DNA of 64,000 nucleotides from Aquimarina sp. AU474 (lineage in GTDB: Bacteria; Bacteroidota; Bacteroidia; Flavobacteriales; Flavobacteriaceae), in contig NZ_OMPE01000005.1 in assembly GCF_900312815.1 (NCBI RefSeq), positions 62,001-126,000 of the forward strand. Reading direction: 5' to 3'. The notes beneath the pieces are model-generated. The model saw only the letters and a list, made by a program, of their open reading frames with translations. It ran no database searches and was not told where the DNA came from. A program made the translations under genes and the position numbers. Positions 18,501-27,416 of the stretch are shown piece after piece; position 1 is the first letter of the stretch; every line of letters begins with the position of its first letter.

Positions 18501-18958
18501 ATACTTTTGGCCTCTTTAACTGCAATTGCGATATCAACAAGATCTTCTTTATTACTTTCAATGATCGGAATATTGTTATCTATAGCTACTTTTTTGGCCG
18601 TAATTTTGTCTCCTAAAGAACGAAGTACTGATACCTTTGGCCCTATAAAAATGAGGTCATTTTTCTCACATTGTGCTGCAAAATCTGCATTTTCTGAAAG
18701 AAAACCATACCCTGGATGTATTGCATCAACATTGTTCTTTTTGGCAACTTTTATAATTGCCTCAATATTCAAATACGGTTTTAGTGGTTCATGATCTTCT
18801 CCAATCTGATATGCTTCATCTGCTTTGTACCTATGTAAAGAATATCGATCCTCATACGTATACACTCCTACAGTTTGTAACCCTATTTCTGTACAAGCCC
18901 TAAAAATTCTGATTGCTATTTCTCCACGATTGGCTACTAAAACCTTTTTTATTTGCAT
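15506..18958 (-). CDS. pyc: Pyruvate carboxylase
   Basis: This 1150-residue single-chain biotin enzyme carboxylates pyruvate to oxaloacetate, the main anaplerotic step. Domain order: biotin carboxylase with KVLVANRGEIAIR at the start, the ATP-grasp glycine loop AASGGGGRGMRV and the EHTVTEIVTGID signature; carboxyltransferase with the TDTTMRDAHQSLLATRMRT motif; and a biotinyl domain with Lys1116 in EAMKM, 34 residues from the end. The start was set at ATG 18958, right at the conserved MQIKKVLVANRG; a nine-codon extension upstream has no family support. The length is normal for the alpha4-type enzyme. The window also encodes BirA, which would attach the biotin. Confidence 0.97.
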   Translation of the reverse strand: MQIKKVLVANRGEIAIRIFRACTEIGLQTVGVYTYEDRYSLHRYKADEAYQIGEDHEPLKPYLNIEAIIKVAKKNNVDAIHPGYGFLSENADFAAQCEKNDLIFIGPKVSVLRSLGDKITAKKVAIDNNIPIIESNKEDLVDIAIAVKEAKSIGYPVMLKAASGGGGRGMRVIRNKEELEKAFPESRREALNAFGDDTVFLEKFVENPKHIEIQIVADHHGNMVHLFERDCSVQRRYQKVIEYAPSFGVSEEIKQSLYGYALSICKAVDYNNIGTVEFLVDDDGSIYFIEVNPRVQVEHTVTEIVTGIDLIKAQIFIAGGYKLSDKQIKIESQESIKTTGFALQCRITTEDPENDFKPDYGTITTYRSASGFGIRLDAGSVYQGVTISPFFDSMLVKVSANSRTLDGACRKMRRALSEFRIRGVKTNMPFLDNILSHETFRKGQVTVNFIQNTKSLFTIREPRNRATKLVNFLGDVIVNGNPDVKKIDPNKKFVLPTIPKFEENAAYPEGTKNLLTQLGPEKFSEWLKNEKKVHFTDTTMRDAHQSLLATRMRTYDMLKVAEGFAKNHPEVFSMEVWGGATFDVCLRFLRENPWERLRALRKAMPNLLLQMLIRGSNGVGYTAYPDNLVGKFVEQSWENGVDVFRIFDSLNWMKSIAPCIEHVRTRTQGLAEGSLCYTGDILDPKRTKYTLDYYIQLAKDIENAGAHILGIKDMAGLLKPYAAYELVSALKSEINIPIHLHTHDTSSVQSATYLKAIEAGVDVVDVALGGLSGLTAQPNFNAVVEMLKFHERENALNIPMLNEYSNYWESVREYYYVFESGLKAGTGEVYQHEIPGGQYSNLKPQAQALGLSDRFHEITKMYGEVNELFGDIVKVTPSSKVVGDMAQYLVSNNLTIEDVKERGETISFPQSVMSFFKGELGQPVGGFPKAVQKSVLKDQKPFTNRPNAHLEPVDFETEFKEFEKVFKKGMGRTLDITDFLSYKLYPKVFTGAYNHHLKYGNVMNIPSKNFFYGMTPEEEIIVKLDQGKTLLVQLISIGDPNEEGKVTVFFKINGQTRNVDVQDSSIKVNKIVHAKVDKADAKQIGAPLQGSLSSILVKAGQEVKKNEPLFIIEAMKMETTITANEDATIKKIMLKPGTMVEADDLVVIIK

Positions 18959-19224
18959 ACTATAGTTTTTGAGTTTAGAACACATTTAGCGAACATTCGC
19001 TGCGAAGATATCGATAAGAAAAATTCTTTGCAACTGAATATTCAAAATATATAGAACAAAACTATTTTCATAATGATCTTACATCTGTTAATTTATAAAT
19101 GATCGTATCTAACATAACCTTAACACTAATTAACGAAACCTATTATAAGATTTATCTTCCCTCTGTCGTTTATCATCATAACCAATCTCATTAACAAACG
19201 TTTACTAATTAAATTTTTAAAAAG

Positions 19225-20061
19225 ATGAAAAAACACCTCATTTCGATTTTAACGCTACTATTTATTTCGGCGACCATTTTCACTAGTTGTCAAGATGATG
19301 ATAATGAAACTCCTATACCAACCAGCCAAGTTACTACTGCAAAACAATATAAAGATATTGAAGGTGCCAATAGCAGAATACAAAATATGGTTCAAGATGT
19401 ATTTAATATAGAATCTGGTTTTATTAATAATAGAGTTCTTAACAATAAACTAGCGGATTGTGTTACCACTACGTCAGAAGTTACCGAAAATACTCGAACA
19501 ATCACAATCGACTTTGGTGATGGCTGTGATGTGGGAGATGGAGAAGTAATCACTGGTGTTATTCGCTTAAGTTTCAATCTTGAGTTAGATACAGAGAACA
19601 AAGTGACTATTACATACAGTGTTGAAAACTTTACTTATAAAGATATTTCGGTTAACGGAAACGCAACCACCGTGTTTTCTTTTAATGCCGAGACAAGAAA
19701 TAGAAAATTTATCACAACTTCTAATTTCACCTTTACATGGGGAGACGGCTTATCTGCTATTAGCGAAACGAGTTTTGAAAATGAAACTTTTTTTGAAGCT
19801 AATCCAGATTCACCTACCGATTTTGAATATTATACCCTTACATCGGGGACTAGTACAACAACTTTTGGCAATGGTGATATATACTCAGTAGAAATCACTA
19901 CACCTTTACGAAACGAAAAGGATTGTAACTATATAGTAAGTGGAGTAATTGTTACTTCAGAAAATAGTGATACCTCGACTCTTGATTATGGTAATGGAGA
20001 GTGTGACAATATTGCTACATTAACCGACAAGGATGGTAATGAAACCACCATAGAGTTATAA
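19225..20061 (+). CDS. Lipoprotein of unknown function
   Basis: The 278-residue protein has a lipoprotein signal with the lipobox cysteine at Cys22 (IFTSC) followed by an acidic DDDNE stretch, typical of surface or outer-membrane lipoproteins in Bacteroidota. The rest is rich in Thr, Asn, Asp and alternating polar/hydrophobic residues, predicting a beta-rich fold, with motifs such as TIDFGDGC and a second FTWGDGL-type repeat. Three or four cysteines are spaced through it. Nothing identifies the ligand. It is convergent with the TRAP dctP gene and separated from it by a perfect 18-base-pair terminator stem. Confidence 0.8.
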   Translation: MKKHLISILTLLFISATIFTSCQDDDNETPIPTSQVTTAKQYKDIEGANSRIQNMVQDVFNIESGFINNRVLNNKLADCVTTTSEVTENTRTITIDFGDGCDVGDGEVITGVIRLSFNLELDTENKVTITYSVENFTYKDISVNGNATTVFSFNAETRNRKFITTSNFTFTWGDGLSAISETSFENETFFEANPDSPTDFEYYTLTSGTSTTTFGNGDIYSVEITTPLRNEKDCNYIVSGVIVTSENSDTSTLDYGNGECDNIATLTDKDGNETTIEL

Positions 20062-20076
20062 TATTACAGATTATTA

Positions 20077-20118
20077 TACAAAAGCCGTTTTTGATTTGAT
20101 TCAAAAACGGCTTTTGTA
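20077..20118. terminator. Bidirectional terminator between lipoprotein gene and dctP
   Basis: A perfect 18-base inverted repeat (20077-20094 with 20101-20118) has a GC core GCCG/CGGC flanked by A and T runs and a 6-base loop. It can terminate both converging transcripts. Confidence 0.88.
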
Positions 20119-20121
20119 TAT

Positions 20122-21261
20122 TTACTTTTGTATTTTATTATAATAGGCTTTTTCTGTCACTTCTGACCATTTTGATATTTTCTTCTGAAAACTAGAATAA
20201 CTTTCATAAACCTCCTTAGTTAATGGATCATCTCCGATCATTTCTTGTAAAGCTTCATCTGTATATCCTCTCAAAGCTTCAAGAGTTTCTTTAGAAAATT
20301 CTCTGACCTCTACACCTTCTTCATTAATTAATTTATCAAGATATATTCCATTTTGTTTATCAAATTCTGCCAATACCCAAACCTGTGCACGTTTAGAAGC
20401 TGCCTCTAAAATTGCTTGTAAATGAGGAGGTAAGCCATCATACAAATTTTTGTTTATGAAGAACTCCAATTGCGACCCAGTTTCATGCCAACCAGGCGTA
20501 TAATAATACTTAGCTATTTTATGAAACCCCATTTTATAATCGTGATAAGGCCCAATCCACTCGGTTGCATCAATTACCCCTCGTTCTAAACTAGTATACA
20601 CTTCGCTTCCTGCTACTAGAACAGCTGCACCACCAGCCTTTTCAAGTACTTTACCTCCAATACCAGGTAATCTCATTTTTAATCCTTTAAAATCTTCAAC
20701 AGAATTAATTTCTCTATTAAACCAACCTCCCATCTGCACTCCTGTATTTCCTCCCATAAAAGGCACCAAATTAAATTTTGCATACGTTTTTTTCCACAGC
20801 TCATACCCTTCTCCAGTTTCTAACCATGATGTAATTTGCTGACTATTCATTCCAAAGGGAACTGCTGCAAAAAATTGTGCTGCCGGAGTTTTTCCTGCCC
20901 AATAATACGCTGCTCCACACCCCATTTCTATAGTACCTAGAGACACTGCATCAAAAGCCTCTAAGGGAGGAACTAACTCCCCTCCTCCATAAACTTTAAT
21001 CTTTATTTGTCCATTAGACAATTCATCAACCCATTTCGCATATTTTTCTGCAACTTCACCAACTACCGGAAAATTTGGGGGCCATGTGGTGGTCATCTTC
21101 CAGTGAAAAACCTTGTCAGGCTTGGCAACATCATAGGTGTTGGTTTTCATACTTGCGGGAGGTTCACCTAAGCAAGAAGAGAATAAGAAAGAGAGTACTA
21201 CTATTACCAAAAACTTAGCGAAAGCGTAATTTTTCTTTGTGAAGTGATTATAAAAATTCAT
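20122..21261 (-). CDS. dctP: TRAP transporter substrate-binding protein (lipoprotein)
   Basis: This 379-residue DctP-family protein binds the substrate of a tripartite ATP-independent periplasmic transporter. Family features are FHWKMTTTWPPNFP near the start, GGGELVPPLEAFDAVSLG, GMNSQQITSWL, and LKMRLPGIGGKVLEKAGG. It carries a lipobox (SSC with Cys30 followed by LGEPP), so it is anchored to a membrane rather than free in the periplasm, an uncommon form. The DxxP family includes binding proteins for 2-oxo acids and mannitol; the exact ligand cannot be assigned. It is the last gene of dctQ-dctM-dctP, 28 bases after dctM. Confidence 0.92.
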   Translation of the reverse strand: MNFYNHFTKKNYAFAKFLVIVVLSFLFSSCLGEPPASMKTNTYDVAKPDKVFHWKMTTTWPPNFPVVGEVAEKYAKWVDELSNGQIKIKVYGGGELVPPLEAFDAVSLGTIEMGCGAAYYWAGKTPAAQFFAAVPFGMNSQQITSWLETGEGYELWKKTYAKFNLVPFMGGNTGVQMGGWFNREINSVEDFKGLKMRLPGIGGKVLEKAGGAAVLVAGSEVYTSLERGVIDATEWIGPYHDYKMGFHKIAKYYYTPGWHETGSQLEFFINKNLYDGLPPHLQAILEAASKRAQVWVLAEFDKQNGIYLDKLINEEGVEVREFSKETLEALRGYTDEALQEMIGDDPLTKEVYESYSSFQKKISKWSEVTEKAYYNKIQK

Positions 21262-21289
21262 CTTAACTATTTTATAGCCTTTTTGGCAT

Positions 21290-22636
21290 TTATTTCTGAA
21301 TAAAAATGATTTCAGGAAAGAACATTACTACACTTACTATTATTAGTTGAATAATAATAAAGGGAATAATTCCTTTATACATCTGACTAGTTTTAACGGT
21401 TTCGGGAGCAACTCCTTTTAAATAAAACAATGCAAATCCAAAAGGAGGAGTTAAAAAAGATGTTTGCAAATTAAGAGCTATCAAAATACCTACCCACAGC
21501 ATATTCAAATCCAAAGCATTAAACACTGGCGTAACTACGGGTACTATAATAAATATAATCTCAATAAAATCGATGAAAAAACCTGCTATAAAGACAACTA
21601 ACATTACTAATAACAAAAACATCAACGGTGTTAAATTAGATGATAAAATCAATTCTTGCAAATAAGCATCTCCTCCTAAAGCTCTAAATACCAATGTAAA
21701 TGTAGTAGCTCCCAAAAGAATAAAGAAAACCATAGTAGTTAATTTAGTAGTCTCTCGAGTTACTTCTTTTAAAATCTTAATTGAAAATTTCTTCTGAATA
21801 ACAGTTAATAAAGTAGCTCCAACGGCTCCAATTGCCGAAGCTTCTGTTGGAGAAGCAATACCCGTAAAAATTGAACCCAATACGAGCATTATTAGGGAAA
21901 CTGGGAGTAATAGCACTTTTAAAATTTTTGATCCAAAATTAGCACCTCTAAACTCTTTTATTTCTTCGGCAGGTATACTTGGCGCATCCTCTTTGTTAAT
22001 CATTGATGTAATAAGAATATAAACAATATACAACCCTACCAAAATAAGCCCAGGTAGTAAAGCCGCAGAAAATAAAGCACCGACATCTACAGAAGCCGCT
22101 CCTCTAGAAGAACTATTAATGGTATCTGCTAATAACACCAAAACTATCGAAGGTGGTATAATTTGACCTAGGGTACCAGACGAGGCAATAACTCCTGTTG
22201 CTAATTCGGTTTTATATCCTCTTTTAAGCATCGTAGGTAAACTAATCAATCCCATGGTGACTACAGTCGCGCCTACAATTCCTGTAGAGGCCGCAAGCAA
22301 TGCGCCTACAATAACTACCGAAATCGCAAGACCTCCTCGAATACGCCCAAACATCATTGTCATGGTTTCTAATAAACTTTGCGCAAGTCCAGATTTCTCT
22401 AGCATAATACCCATGAAAATAAACAGCGGAACTGCCATAAGAACATAGTTGTTTACCACTCCCATAATTCTGGAGGGCAACAAATAAAATGTTGACATTT
22501 GAAAAACATCTGGTGCAAAAATCGATACCCCAAAAGCAAATGCTACAGAAATACCTCCCAAAGTGAACGCAACTGGGTATCCCCTAAGGATTAAAATAAA
22601 GATAATTACAAAAAGTATTATTGCTAAATATTCCAT
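21290..22636 (-). CDS. dctM: TRAP transporter large permease
   Basis: This 448-residue protein has about 12-13 hydrophobic segments and is the DctM subunit that couples sodium entry to substrate import. Conserved segments include GYPVAFTLGG, VPLFIFMGIMLEKSG, GLAISVVIVGALLAASTGIVGATVVTMG, and the GTLGQIIPPSIVLVLL loop with its paired prolines. Its start shares one base with the dctQ stop, so the two membrane subunits are translationally coupled. Sodium dependence is known for the family and is inferred here. Confidence 0.94.
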   Translation of the reverse strand: MEYLAIILFVIIFILILRGYPVAFTLGGISVAFAFGVSIFAPDVFQMSTFYLLPSRIMGVVNNYVLMAVPLFIFMGIMLEKSGLAQSLLETMTMMFGRIRGGLAISVVIVGALLAASTGIVGATVVTMGLISLPTMLKRGYKTELATGVIASSGTLGQIIPPSIVLVLLADTINSSSRGAASVDVGALFSAALLPGLILVGLYIVYILITSMINKEDAPSIPAEEIKEFRGANFGSKILKVLLLPVSLIMLVLGSIFTGIASPTEASAIGAVGATLLTVIQKKFSIKILKEVTRETTKLTTMVFFILLGATTFTLVFRALGGDAYLQELILSSNLTPLMFLLLVMLVVFIAGFFIDFIEIIFIIVPVVTPVFNALDLNMLWVGILIALNLQTSFLTPPFGFALFYLKGVAPETVKTSQMYKGIIPFIIIQLIIVSVVMFFPEIIFIQK

Positions 22637-23139
22637 TAATTACCTTTCTTAAAAATGATTTGAACTGATTTTAGCATATGAGATACTCCTTGTAACAGTA
22701 AAAACACAAATCCAAGAGTAATACAAAATTTAAGCACATATAAACCTGGTAACCCTCCTGGCTGCGGAGAACCTTCTCCTATCATAAAAGAAGACAACGC
22801 ATAATACCACGAAGAAACAATAACTACATAACACCATGGGATGAGTAAAAAAGCTCCTCCCAATAGATCAACCCAAGCTTTTCCTTTTTCTGAAAGCTTA
22901 GTATAAAAAACATCTACTCTAACATGTTTTTCATATTTAAATGTATATCCCGATGCGAGTAAGAACATTATCCCGAATAAATAAATTTCTATCTCTATCA
23001 TCCAGACATAGGTAAATTTAAAAATGTAGCGAATAATTACATCCAATCCAATAACAACCGCCAATAGAGCAGCTACCCAACTTACAAGCATCCCTATTTT
23101 TTCACCTATCCAATCGAGAAAGTTAATCGTTTTTTGCAT
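22636..23139 (-). CDS. dctQ: TRAP transporter small permease
   Basis: The 167-residue DctQ subunit has four membrane helices, beginning near residues 17-34, with WMIEIEIYLFGIMFLLASGYTFKYEKHVRVDVFY, a typical DctQ core. In TRAP systems it scaffolds DctM. It is the first gene of the dctQMP operon, and no regulatory gene is next to it. The small permease is separate, not fused to DctM. Confidence 0.92.
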   Translation of the reverse strand: MQKTINFLDWIGEKIGMLVSWVAALLAVVIGLDVIIRYIFKFTYVWMIEIEIYLFGIMFLLASGYTFKYEKHVRVDVFYTKLSEKGKAWVDLLGGAFLLIPWCYVVIVSSWYYALSSFMIGEGSPQPGGLPGLYVLKFCITLGFVFLLLQGVSHMLKSVQIIFKKGN

Positions 23140-23321
23140 CTAATGATTTGTACGTTGTAAAATATCTGGGTTGAAGATACTAAAATTAGATGCATTTAAT
23201 AATGTAAAGTATCAACCATATTAGATATAAAACCTATACCCTCTTTTAAACTAAAATGAGGTTTTCATTAAGGTCAAGATCTAAGTCCGAATACAAGATG
23301 TCTAACAAAAGATAATCATGC

Positions 23322-24083
23322 TTATCTTATAAAAACGAGTTCACCTGGTTTGGTAGTATACTCTTCGCTAAAACCGTACCCTTCATAATTAAACCCTTTA
23401 AGATCATCAATTGTTTGAGCTCCGGTATCAATAATATAACGAACCATCATTCCTCTTGCTTTTTTTGCAAAGAAACTAATCATCTTAAGTTTATCTCCTT
23501 TCCAATCTTTAAATTGTGGTGTAATTACTGGTACTTTCAAAGCTTTAACATCTACTGCACTGAAATACTCATTACTAGCAAGATTTACGAATAGTTCATT
23601 ATCCTCTAGCTGTTCATTGAGTTCTTGGGTAACTATCTTTTTCCAAAACTGGTACAGGTTATCTTTTCTACCTACCTTAAGCTTTGTACCCATTTCTAAT
23701 CGATAGGGTTGCATAAGATCTAAAGGTTTAAGGATACCATACAAACCAGATAATATTCGCAATTGATTTTGTAGATTTTGTAGTTTTTCTTCTGGAATAG
23801 TATATGCATCTAATCCGTTATATACATCTCCATTAAACGCATACACGGCAGGTCTTGCATTTTCTGTGGTAAAGGGAAGTTGAAAATCTTGATTACGCTG
23901 CCAATTTAATTGAGCCAGCTTATCACTAATACTCATTAAATCCGAAAGTTTTTTCGGTGATTTTTTCTTGAGTGTCGCATTTAACTTTTCTGCTTCTGTT
24001 AAAAAAACCGGTACAGTATATTGCTTTGTTGGTATAGAGGTCTCAAAATCCAATGATTTTGCTGGAGATACTACAATTTTCAT
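23322..24083 (-). CDS. yaaA: Peroxide stress protein YaaA family
   Basis: The 253-residue protein matches the YaaA/DUF328 family, with the start [14 protein letters not shown], the middle [12 protein letters not shown] and [28 protein letters not shown], and the end [12 protein letters not shown]. In E. coli YaaA limits intracellular free iron during hydrogen peroxide stress and has a DNA-binding helix-hairpin-helix type motif. Length is normal. It is a single-gene unit here; no OxyR site is obvious. Confidence 0.94.
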   Translation of the reverse strand: MKIVVSPAKSLDFETSIPTKQYTVPVFLTEAEKLNATLKKKSPKKLSDLMSISDKLAQLNWQRNQDFQLPFTTENARPAVYAFNGDVYNGLDAYTIPEEKLQNLQNQLRILSGLYGILKPLDLMQPYRLEMGTKLKVGRKDNLYQFWKKIVTQELNEQLEDNELFVNLASNEYFSAVDVKALKVPVITPQFKDWKGDKLKMISFFAKKARGMMVRYIIDTGAQTIDDLKGFNYEGYGFSEEYTTKPGELVFIR

Positions 24084-24211
24084 CTAACTATTTTTTTACG
24101 ATAACCAAAAATACAATAGTGTATTGATAATTAAAATCTAGGAGCGTATTTCTTATCTATTTAGGTATATATAAAAGTTATTACATAGATCTATCAAACA
24201 CATAACGCTAA

Positions 24212-24793
24212 TTATACCAAATTATGAATTTTTGCATATTGAAGTAGCATTATTGTTTTCCCATCTTTAATCTCACCAGAATATATCTTTTGATATGCCT
24301 CTTCAAAGTTTAGCTCAAGGACTTCAATATTTTCCTGTTCCTCTTCTAAACCACCACCATCACTAACTTTCATCTCTTTTGAATATTTGGCAATAAAAAA
24401 ATGAATGATTTCGGTAACTGAACCTGGAGACATGTAGGATTCGAATATTTTTTCAACTTTAGAAATCTTATAACCAGTTTCTTCTTGTGTTTCTTTACGT
24501 ATACAATCTTCTGGGTTATCTTGATCTAGCAAACCTGCACAGACCTCGATCATAAATCCAGTTTTGTTTCCGTTAATATATGTTGGTAATCTAAATTGCC
24601 TGGTCAGTATTATTGTACGTTTCTCTTTATTATATAAAAGAATGGCAGCCCCATTTCCTCTATCGTATGCTTCTCGTTGATGAATAACCCATTCTCCAAC
24701 ATCATTTAAATATTCGTACGTCACTTTATTTAAAGTATACCAATTATCAGATAATACTTTAGTTTCTTTAATTTTTATCCTTTGATTACCCAT
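24212..24793 (-). CDS. nudK: GDP-mannose pyrophosphatase (Nudix), NudK-like
   Basis: The 193-residue Nudix protein resembles E. coli NudK, which hydrolyses GDP-mannose to GMP and mannose-1-phosphate. Shared features are the start VLSDNWYTLNKVTYEY, GNGAAILLYN, RQFRLPTYING, the Nudix-box region from CAGLLDQDNPEDCIRKE to EETGY, and YMSPGSVTEIIHFFIA with IYSGEIKDGKT near the end. Nudix catalytic glutamates are present. Its function here would be sugar-nucleotide housecleaning. It starts at ATG 24793; there is no obvious operon partner. Confidence 0.88.
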   Translation of the reverse strand: MGNQRIKIKETKVLSDNWYTLNKVTYEYLNDVGEWVIHQREAYDRGNGAAILLYNKEKRTIILTRQFRLPTYINGNKTGFMIEVCAGLLDQDNPEDCIRKETQEETGYKISKVEKIFESYMSPGSVTEIIHFFIAKYSKEMKVSDGGGLEEEQENIEVLELNFEEAYQKIYSGEIKDGKTIMLLQYAKIHNLV

Positions 24794-24866
24794 GGTATGA
24801 CATTAAAAATTAAGCTATTTTAAAAATAGCAATTTTCACATATTAATTCATCCTATTTACAGTGAA

Positions 24867-25259
24867 CTAGAAAACGTAATTTTTTATCTGTTTGGCAAAA
24901 GATTCTTCATCTTTAAAGGCCAAAAGATTTCCTTCGGGGTCAAAAAACTTAGCTACGATCCCCCAATCATGTTCTTGATAATCTACATCAATATCGTTAG
25001 CAATAAGATCATCTGCAATTTGCTTTACATTGATTATGTTAATCCTTATACAACTAAAATTTTCTCTCTCTGTATTTTTGTCTACAAGATATTCAGGTCT
25101 ATCTTCTTTTTCGATCATCAGGTATGTTCCAAACAAATCAAAACACGTTAATGTTTCATTTTTGAATAGAATATTAAGTTTTAAAATATTAGTGTAAAAG
25201 ACTAAACACTCTTTATATTTTTGAACATAAAAAATAATTCCTGTTCTAGCTACATCCAT
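24867..25259 (-). CDS. VOC superfamily (glyoxalase/bleomycin-resistance-like) protein
   Basis: The 130-residue protein is a single vicinal-oxygen-chelate domain: FYVQKYKECLVFYTNILKL at the start and HDWGIVAKFFDPEGNLLAF near the end, the latter being the typical DP(E/D)GN motif. Members bind divalent metals or small hydrophobic ligands, and include glyoxalases, dioxygenases and antibiotic-binding proteins. No resistance gene is nearby, and the exact activity is not deducible. It is 73 bases from nudK on the same strand. Confidence 0.8.
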   Translation of the reverse strand: MDVARTGIIFYVQKYKECLVFYTNILKLNILFKNETLTCFDLFGTYLMIEKEDRPEYLVDKNTERENFSCIRINIINVKQIADDLIANDIDVDYQEHDWGIVAKFFDPEGNLLAFKDEESFAKQIKNYVF

Positions 25260-25361
25260 AGTATAATTTTGATAGTTTGAAAATACAACCGAATCTAATT
25301 ACACAATACTCAAAAAAGTATTTTTTTTCTATAGAGATATTTAAAATAATGATCTTAAATG

Positions 25362-25389
25362 AAAAAAGCCCGTCATAAATGACAGGCTT
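25362..25389 (-). terminator. Terminator after cold-shock gene
   Basis: On the minus strand AAGCCTGTCAT pairs with ATGACGGGCTT (one G-T pair) around a short loop and is followed by TTTTTT. It lies 29 bases past the csp stop. Confidence 0.82.
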
Positions 25390-25417
25390 GTACTTTAAAA
25401 AAATTAATTCGTATATA

Positions 25418-25609
25418 TTAAATCACTTTAACATTTACTGCGTTTAATCCTTTTTTACCTTCTTTTAGGTCAAACTCAACTTCATCTCCTTCACGAACTT
25501 CGTCGATTAAACCTGAGATGTGTACAAAGTGATCTTTGTTTGATCCTTCTTCTGTAATGAATCCAAATCCTTTGGAATCATTGAAAAATTTTACTGTTCC
25601 TTTATTCAT
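25418..25609 (-). CDS. Cold-shock protein, CspA family
   Basis: This 63-residue single cold-shock domain has RNP1 as KGFGFI (residues 13-18) and RNP2 as HFVHIS (residues 27-32). Such OB-fold proteins bind single-stranded RNA and DNA and act as RNA chaperones. The protein is acidic and short, as usual for Bacteroidota members. A strong terminator follows, so it is a single-gene unit. Whether it is cold-induced cannot be read from the sequence. Confidence 0.95.
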   Translation of the reverse strand: MNKGTVKFFNDSKGFGFITEEGSNKDHFVHISGLIDEVREGDEVEFDLKEGKKGLNAVNVKVI

Positions 25610-25752
25610 TATAAAATATTAAAGTGCGAAGGTAATATTATTTCGGCAAGAATCCGTATTTATTTTCAAATAAAGTTTTTGGTAACCTTTATTTAATATT
25701 GAAAAATCTTAAAAAAAATTCTAAAGAAGGTAAAACCCTATCATCCAAATGG

Positions 25753-26802
25753 TTATTCACTAGACAGTTGATTCTTGGCATAACCTCTCCATCTTTCTAT
25801 GCATTGCAGCATATCATCTGGGATATTGGTTTCAAAATGCATTTTTTCACCAGAGGTAGGATGTACAAACCCCAAAGTTCTAGCATGTAGCGCTTGTCGT
25901 GGTAATATTTTAAAACAATTATCTACAAATTGTTTGTATTTTGTAAACGTAGTTCCTTTAAGTATTTTTTCACCTCCATAACGTTCATCATTAAAAAGTG
26001 TGTGACCAATATACTTCATATGCACTCGAATCTGATGCGTTCTACCAGTTTCTAATCTACATGAAGCCAGCGTTACATATCCTAATCGCTCTAACACTTT
26101 ATAATGTGTGACCGCATATTTACCTTTCTCGGCTTCATCATCTTCAAAAACAGTATTTTGCAGTCTATTTTTGGGGTGGCGACCAATATTTCCTTCAATT
26201 GTACCTTCATCTTCTTGCATATTTCCCCAAACAATAGCCACATATTCTCGCTCGCTTGTTTTATCAAAAAATTGTTTGGCTAGATGAGTCATCGCATCTT
26301 CTGTCTTTGCAATTACAAGTAACCCACTAGTATCTTTATCTATTCTATGTACTAAACCAGGCCGATCACTACTATTATTGGGTAAGTTATCAAAATGATA
26401 AATTAATGCATTGATCAAAGTCCCTGAGTAATTACCATGACCCGGATGGACTACCATTCCTGCAGGTTTATTTACTACCAACAGCACTTCGTCCTCATAA
26501 ACAATATCTAATGGAATATCCTCTGGTGTAAGCAAGTTTTCATAAGGCGGGTGCGCAAATAAAACTCTTACTATATCATGTGGTTTTACTTTATGATTAG
26601 ATTTTACCGCAACATCATTTACAAATACGCTTCCTTCTTTTGCAGCCTGCTGTATCTTATTTCGAGTAGCATTCTCTACAAAATTCATCAAAAATTTATC
26701 TACACGAAGTGGAACCTGACCTGCTCCCGCAATAAAACGATGATGTTCATACAGTTCACCTTCATTTGAATCAAAATCTCCTGTATTTATATTTTCTTCC
26801 AA
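25753..26802 (-). CDS. rluD: 23S rRNA pseudouridine synthase, RluA/RluD family
   Basis: The 349-residue protein has an N-terminal S4 RNA-binding domain (RVDKFLMNFV at about 33-42, then a GSVFVNDVAVKSNHKV segment) and a catalytic RluA-type domain with HRIDKDTSG at 152-160, whose Asp155 is the nucleophile, plus the TGRTHQIRVH motif. The domain order and length match RluD, which modifies helix 69 of 23S rRNA; other RluA-family sites cannot be excluded. It lies 12 bases after the PASTA gene and is probably co-transcribed with it. Confidence 0.9.
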   Translation of the reverse strand: MEENINTGDFDSNEGELYEHHRFIAGAGQVPLRVDKFLMNFVENATRNKIQQAAKEGSVFVNDVAVKSNHKVKPHDIVRVLFAHPPYENLLTPEDIPLDIVYEDEVLLVVNKPAGMVVHPGHGNYSGTLINALIYHFDNLPNNSSDRPGLVHRIDKDTSGLLVIAKTEDAMTHLAKQFFDKTSEREYVAIVWGNMQEDEGTIEGNIGRHPKNRLQNTVFEDDEAEKGKYAVTHYKVLERLGYVTLASCRLETGRTHQIRVHMKYIGHTLFNDERYGGEKILKGTTFTKYKQFVDNCFKILPRQALHARTLGFVHPTSGEKMHFETNIPDDMLQCIERWRGYAKNQLSSE

Positions 26803-26814
26803 AGTATAAAGTTA

Positions 26815-27408
26815 TTAATTGGATAGATTTAATTTTACTCCTCCCCCATCTCCTACAACCAAATCAATAGTAGAAGTTTTCATAAGCATAGCTCCAGGTT
26901 TGATCTTTTTTCCTTTATGCCTAAGTTCTAATACCTGATCTGACATATTTGGTATATACGAAATAGTACCTATTTCAAAACCTAAAGCAATTAATTTTGG
27001 CTCCGCTTGCCTTCTTGTTTGCAACACAACGTTTGGCACTTCTATTTTGCGATATCCCGAAGGATTAAGCGTAACATACACCTTTCGGTTTTCTTTTACT
27101 TCACTTCCTGCTCGTGGGTTTTGCTCAATAACCGAATACCTTGGGTAATCCGGATTAAAATTAGCAGAATCCTGAACCTCATATCTTAAATCTTTCTCTC
27201 CTAAAGTTTTTTCTACCTCATCTAAAGTTTTTTTACTTAGACTTGGAACAACAATACGTTGATGATGATTAGTAGTGCTTTCTAACCATTGTAAAGCTAC
27301 ATATGATAATATAGCAATCATGGCAACAGCTATTACCACTTGGATCAGGAATATTTTGCTATATACAAATTTAAAAAGGTCCTTGAAAAAATTCATAAAT
27401 ACGTTCAT
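26815..27408 (-). CDS. PASTA domain-containing membrane protein
   Basis: The 197-residue protein has one membrane segment (about residues 22-42) and an extracytoplasmic part with two PASTA units, starting at RIVVPSLSKKTLDEVEKTL and RKIEVPNVVLQTRRQAEPKL. PASTA domains usually sense or bind peptidoglycan peptides or beta-lactams in penicillin-binding proteins and Ser/Thr kinases, but here neither a kinase nor a PBP domain is attached. The start at 27408 is used; an alternative ATG is at 27396, and a promoter box at 27417-27424 would give a very short leader. It is upstream of rluD and divergent from ddl, which fits a cell-wall link. Confidence 0.85.
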   Translation of the reverse strand: MNVFMNFFKDLFKFVYSKIFLIQVVIAVAMIAILSYVALQWLESTTNHHQRIVVPSLSKKTLDEVEKTLGEKDLRYEVQDSANFNPDYPRYSVIEQNPRAGSEVKENRKVYVTLNPSGYRKIEVPNVVLQTRRQAEPKLIALGFEIGTISYIPNMSDQVLELRHKGKKIKPGAMLMKTSTIDLVVGDGGGVKLNLSN

Positions 27409-27416
27409 AATTTGGA

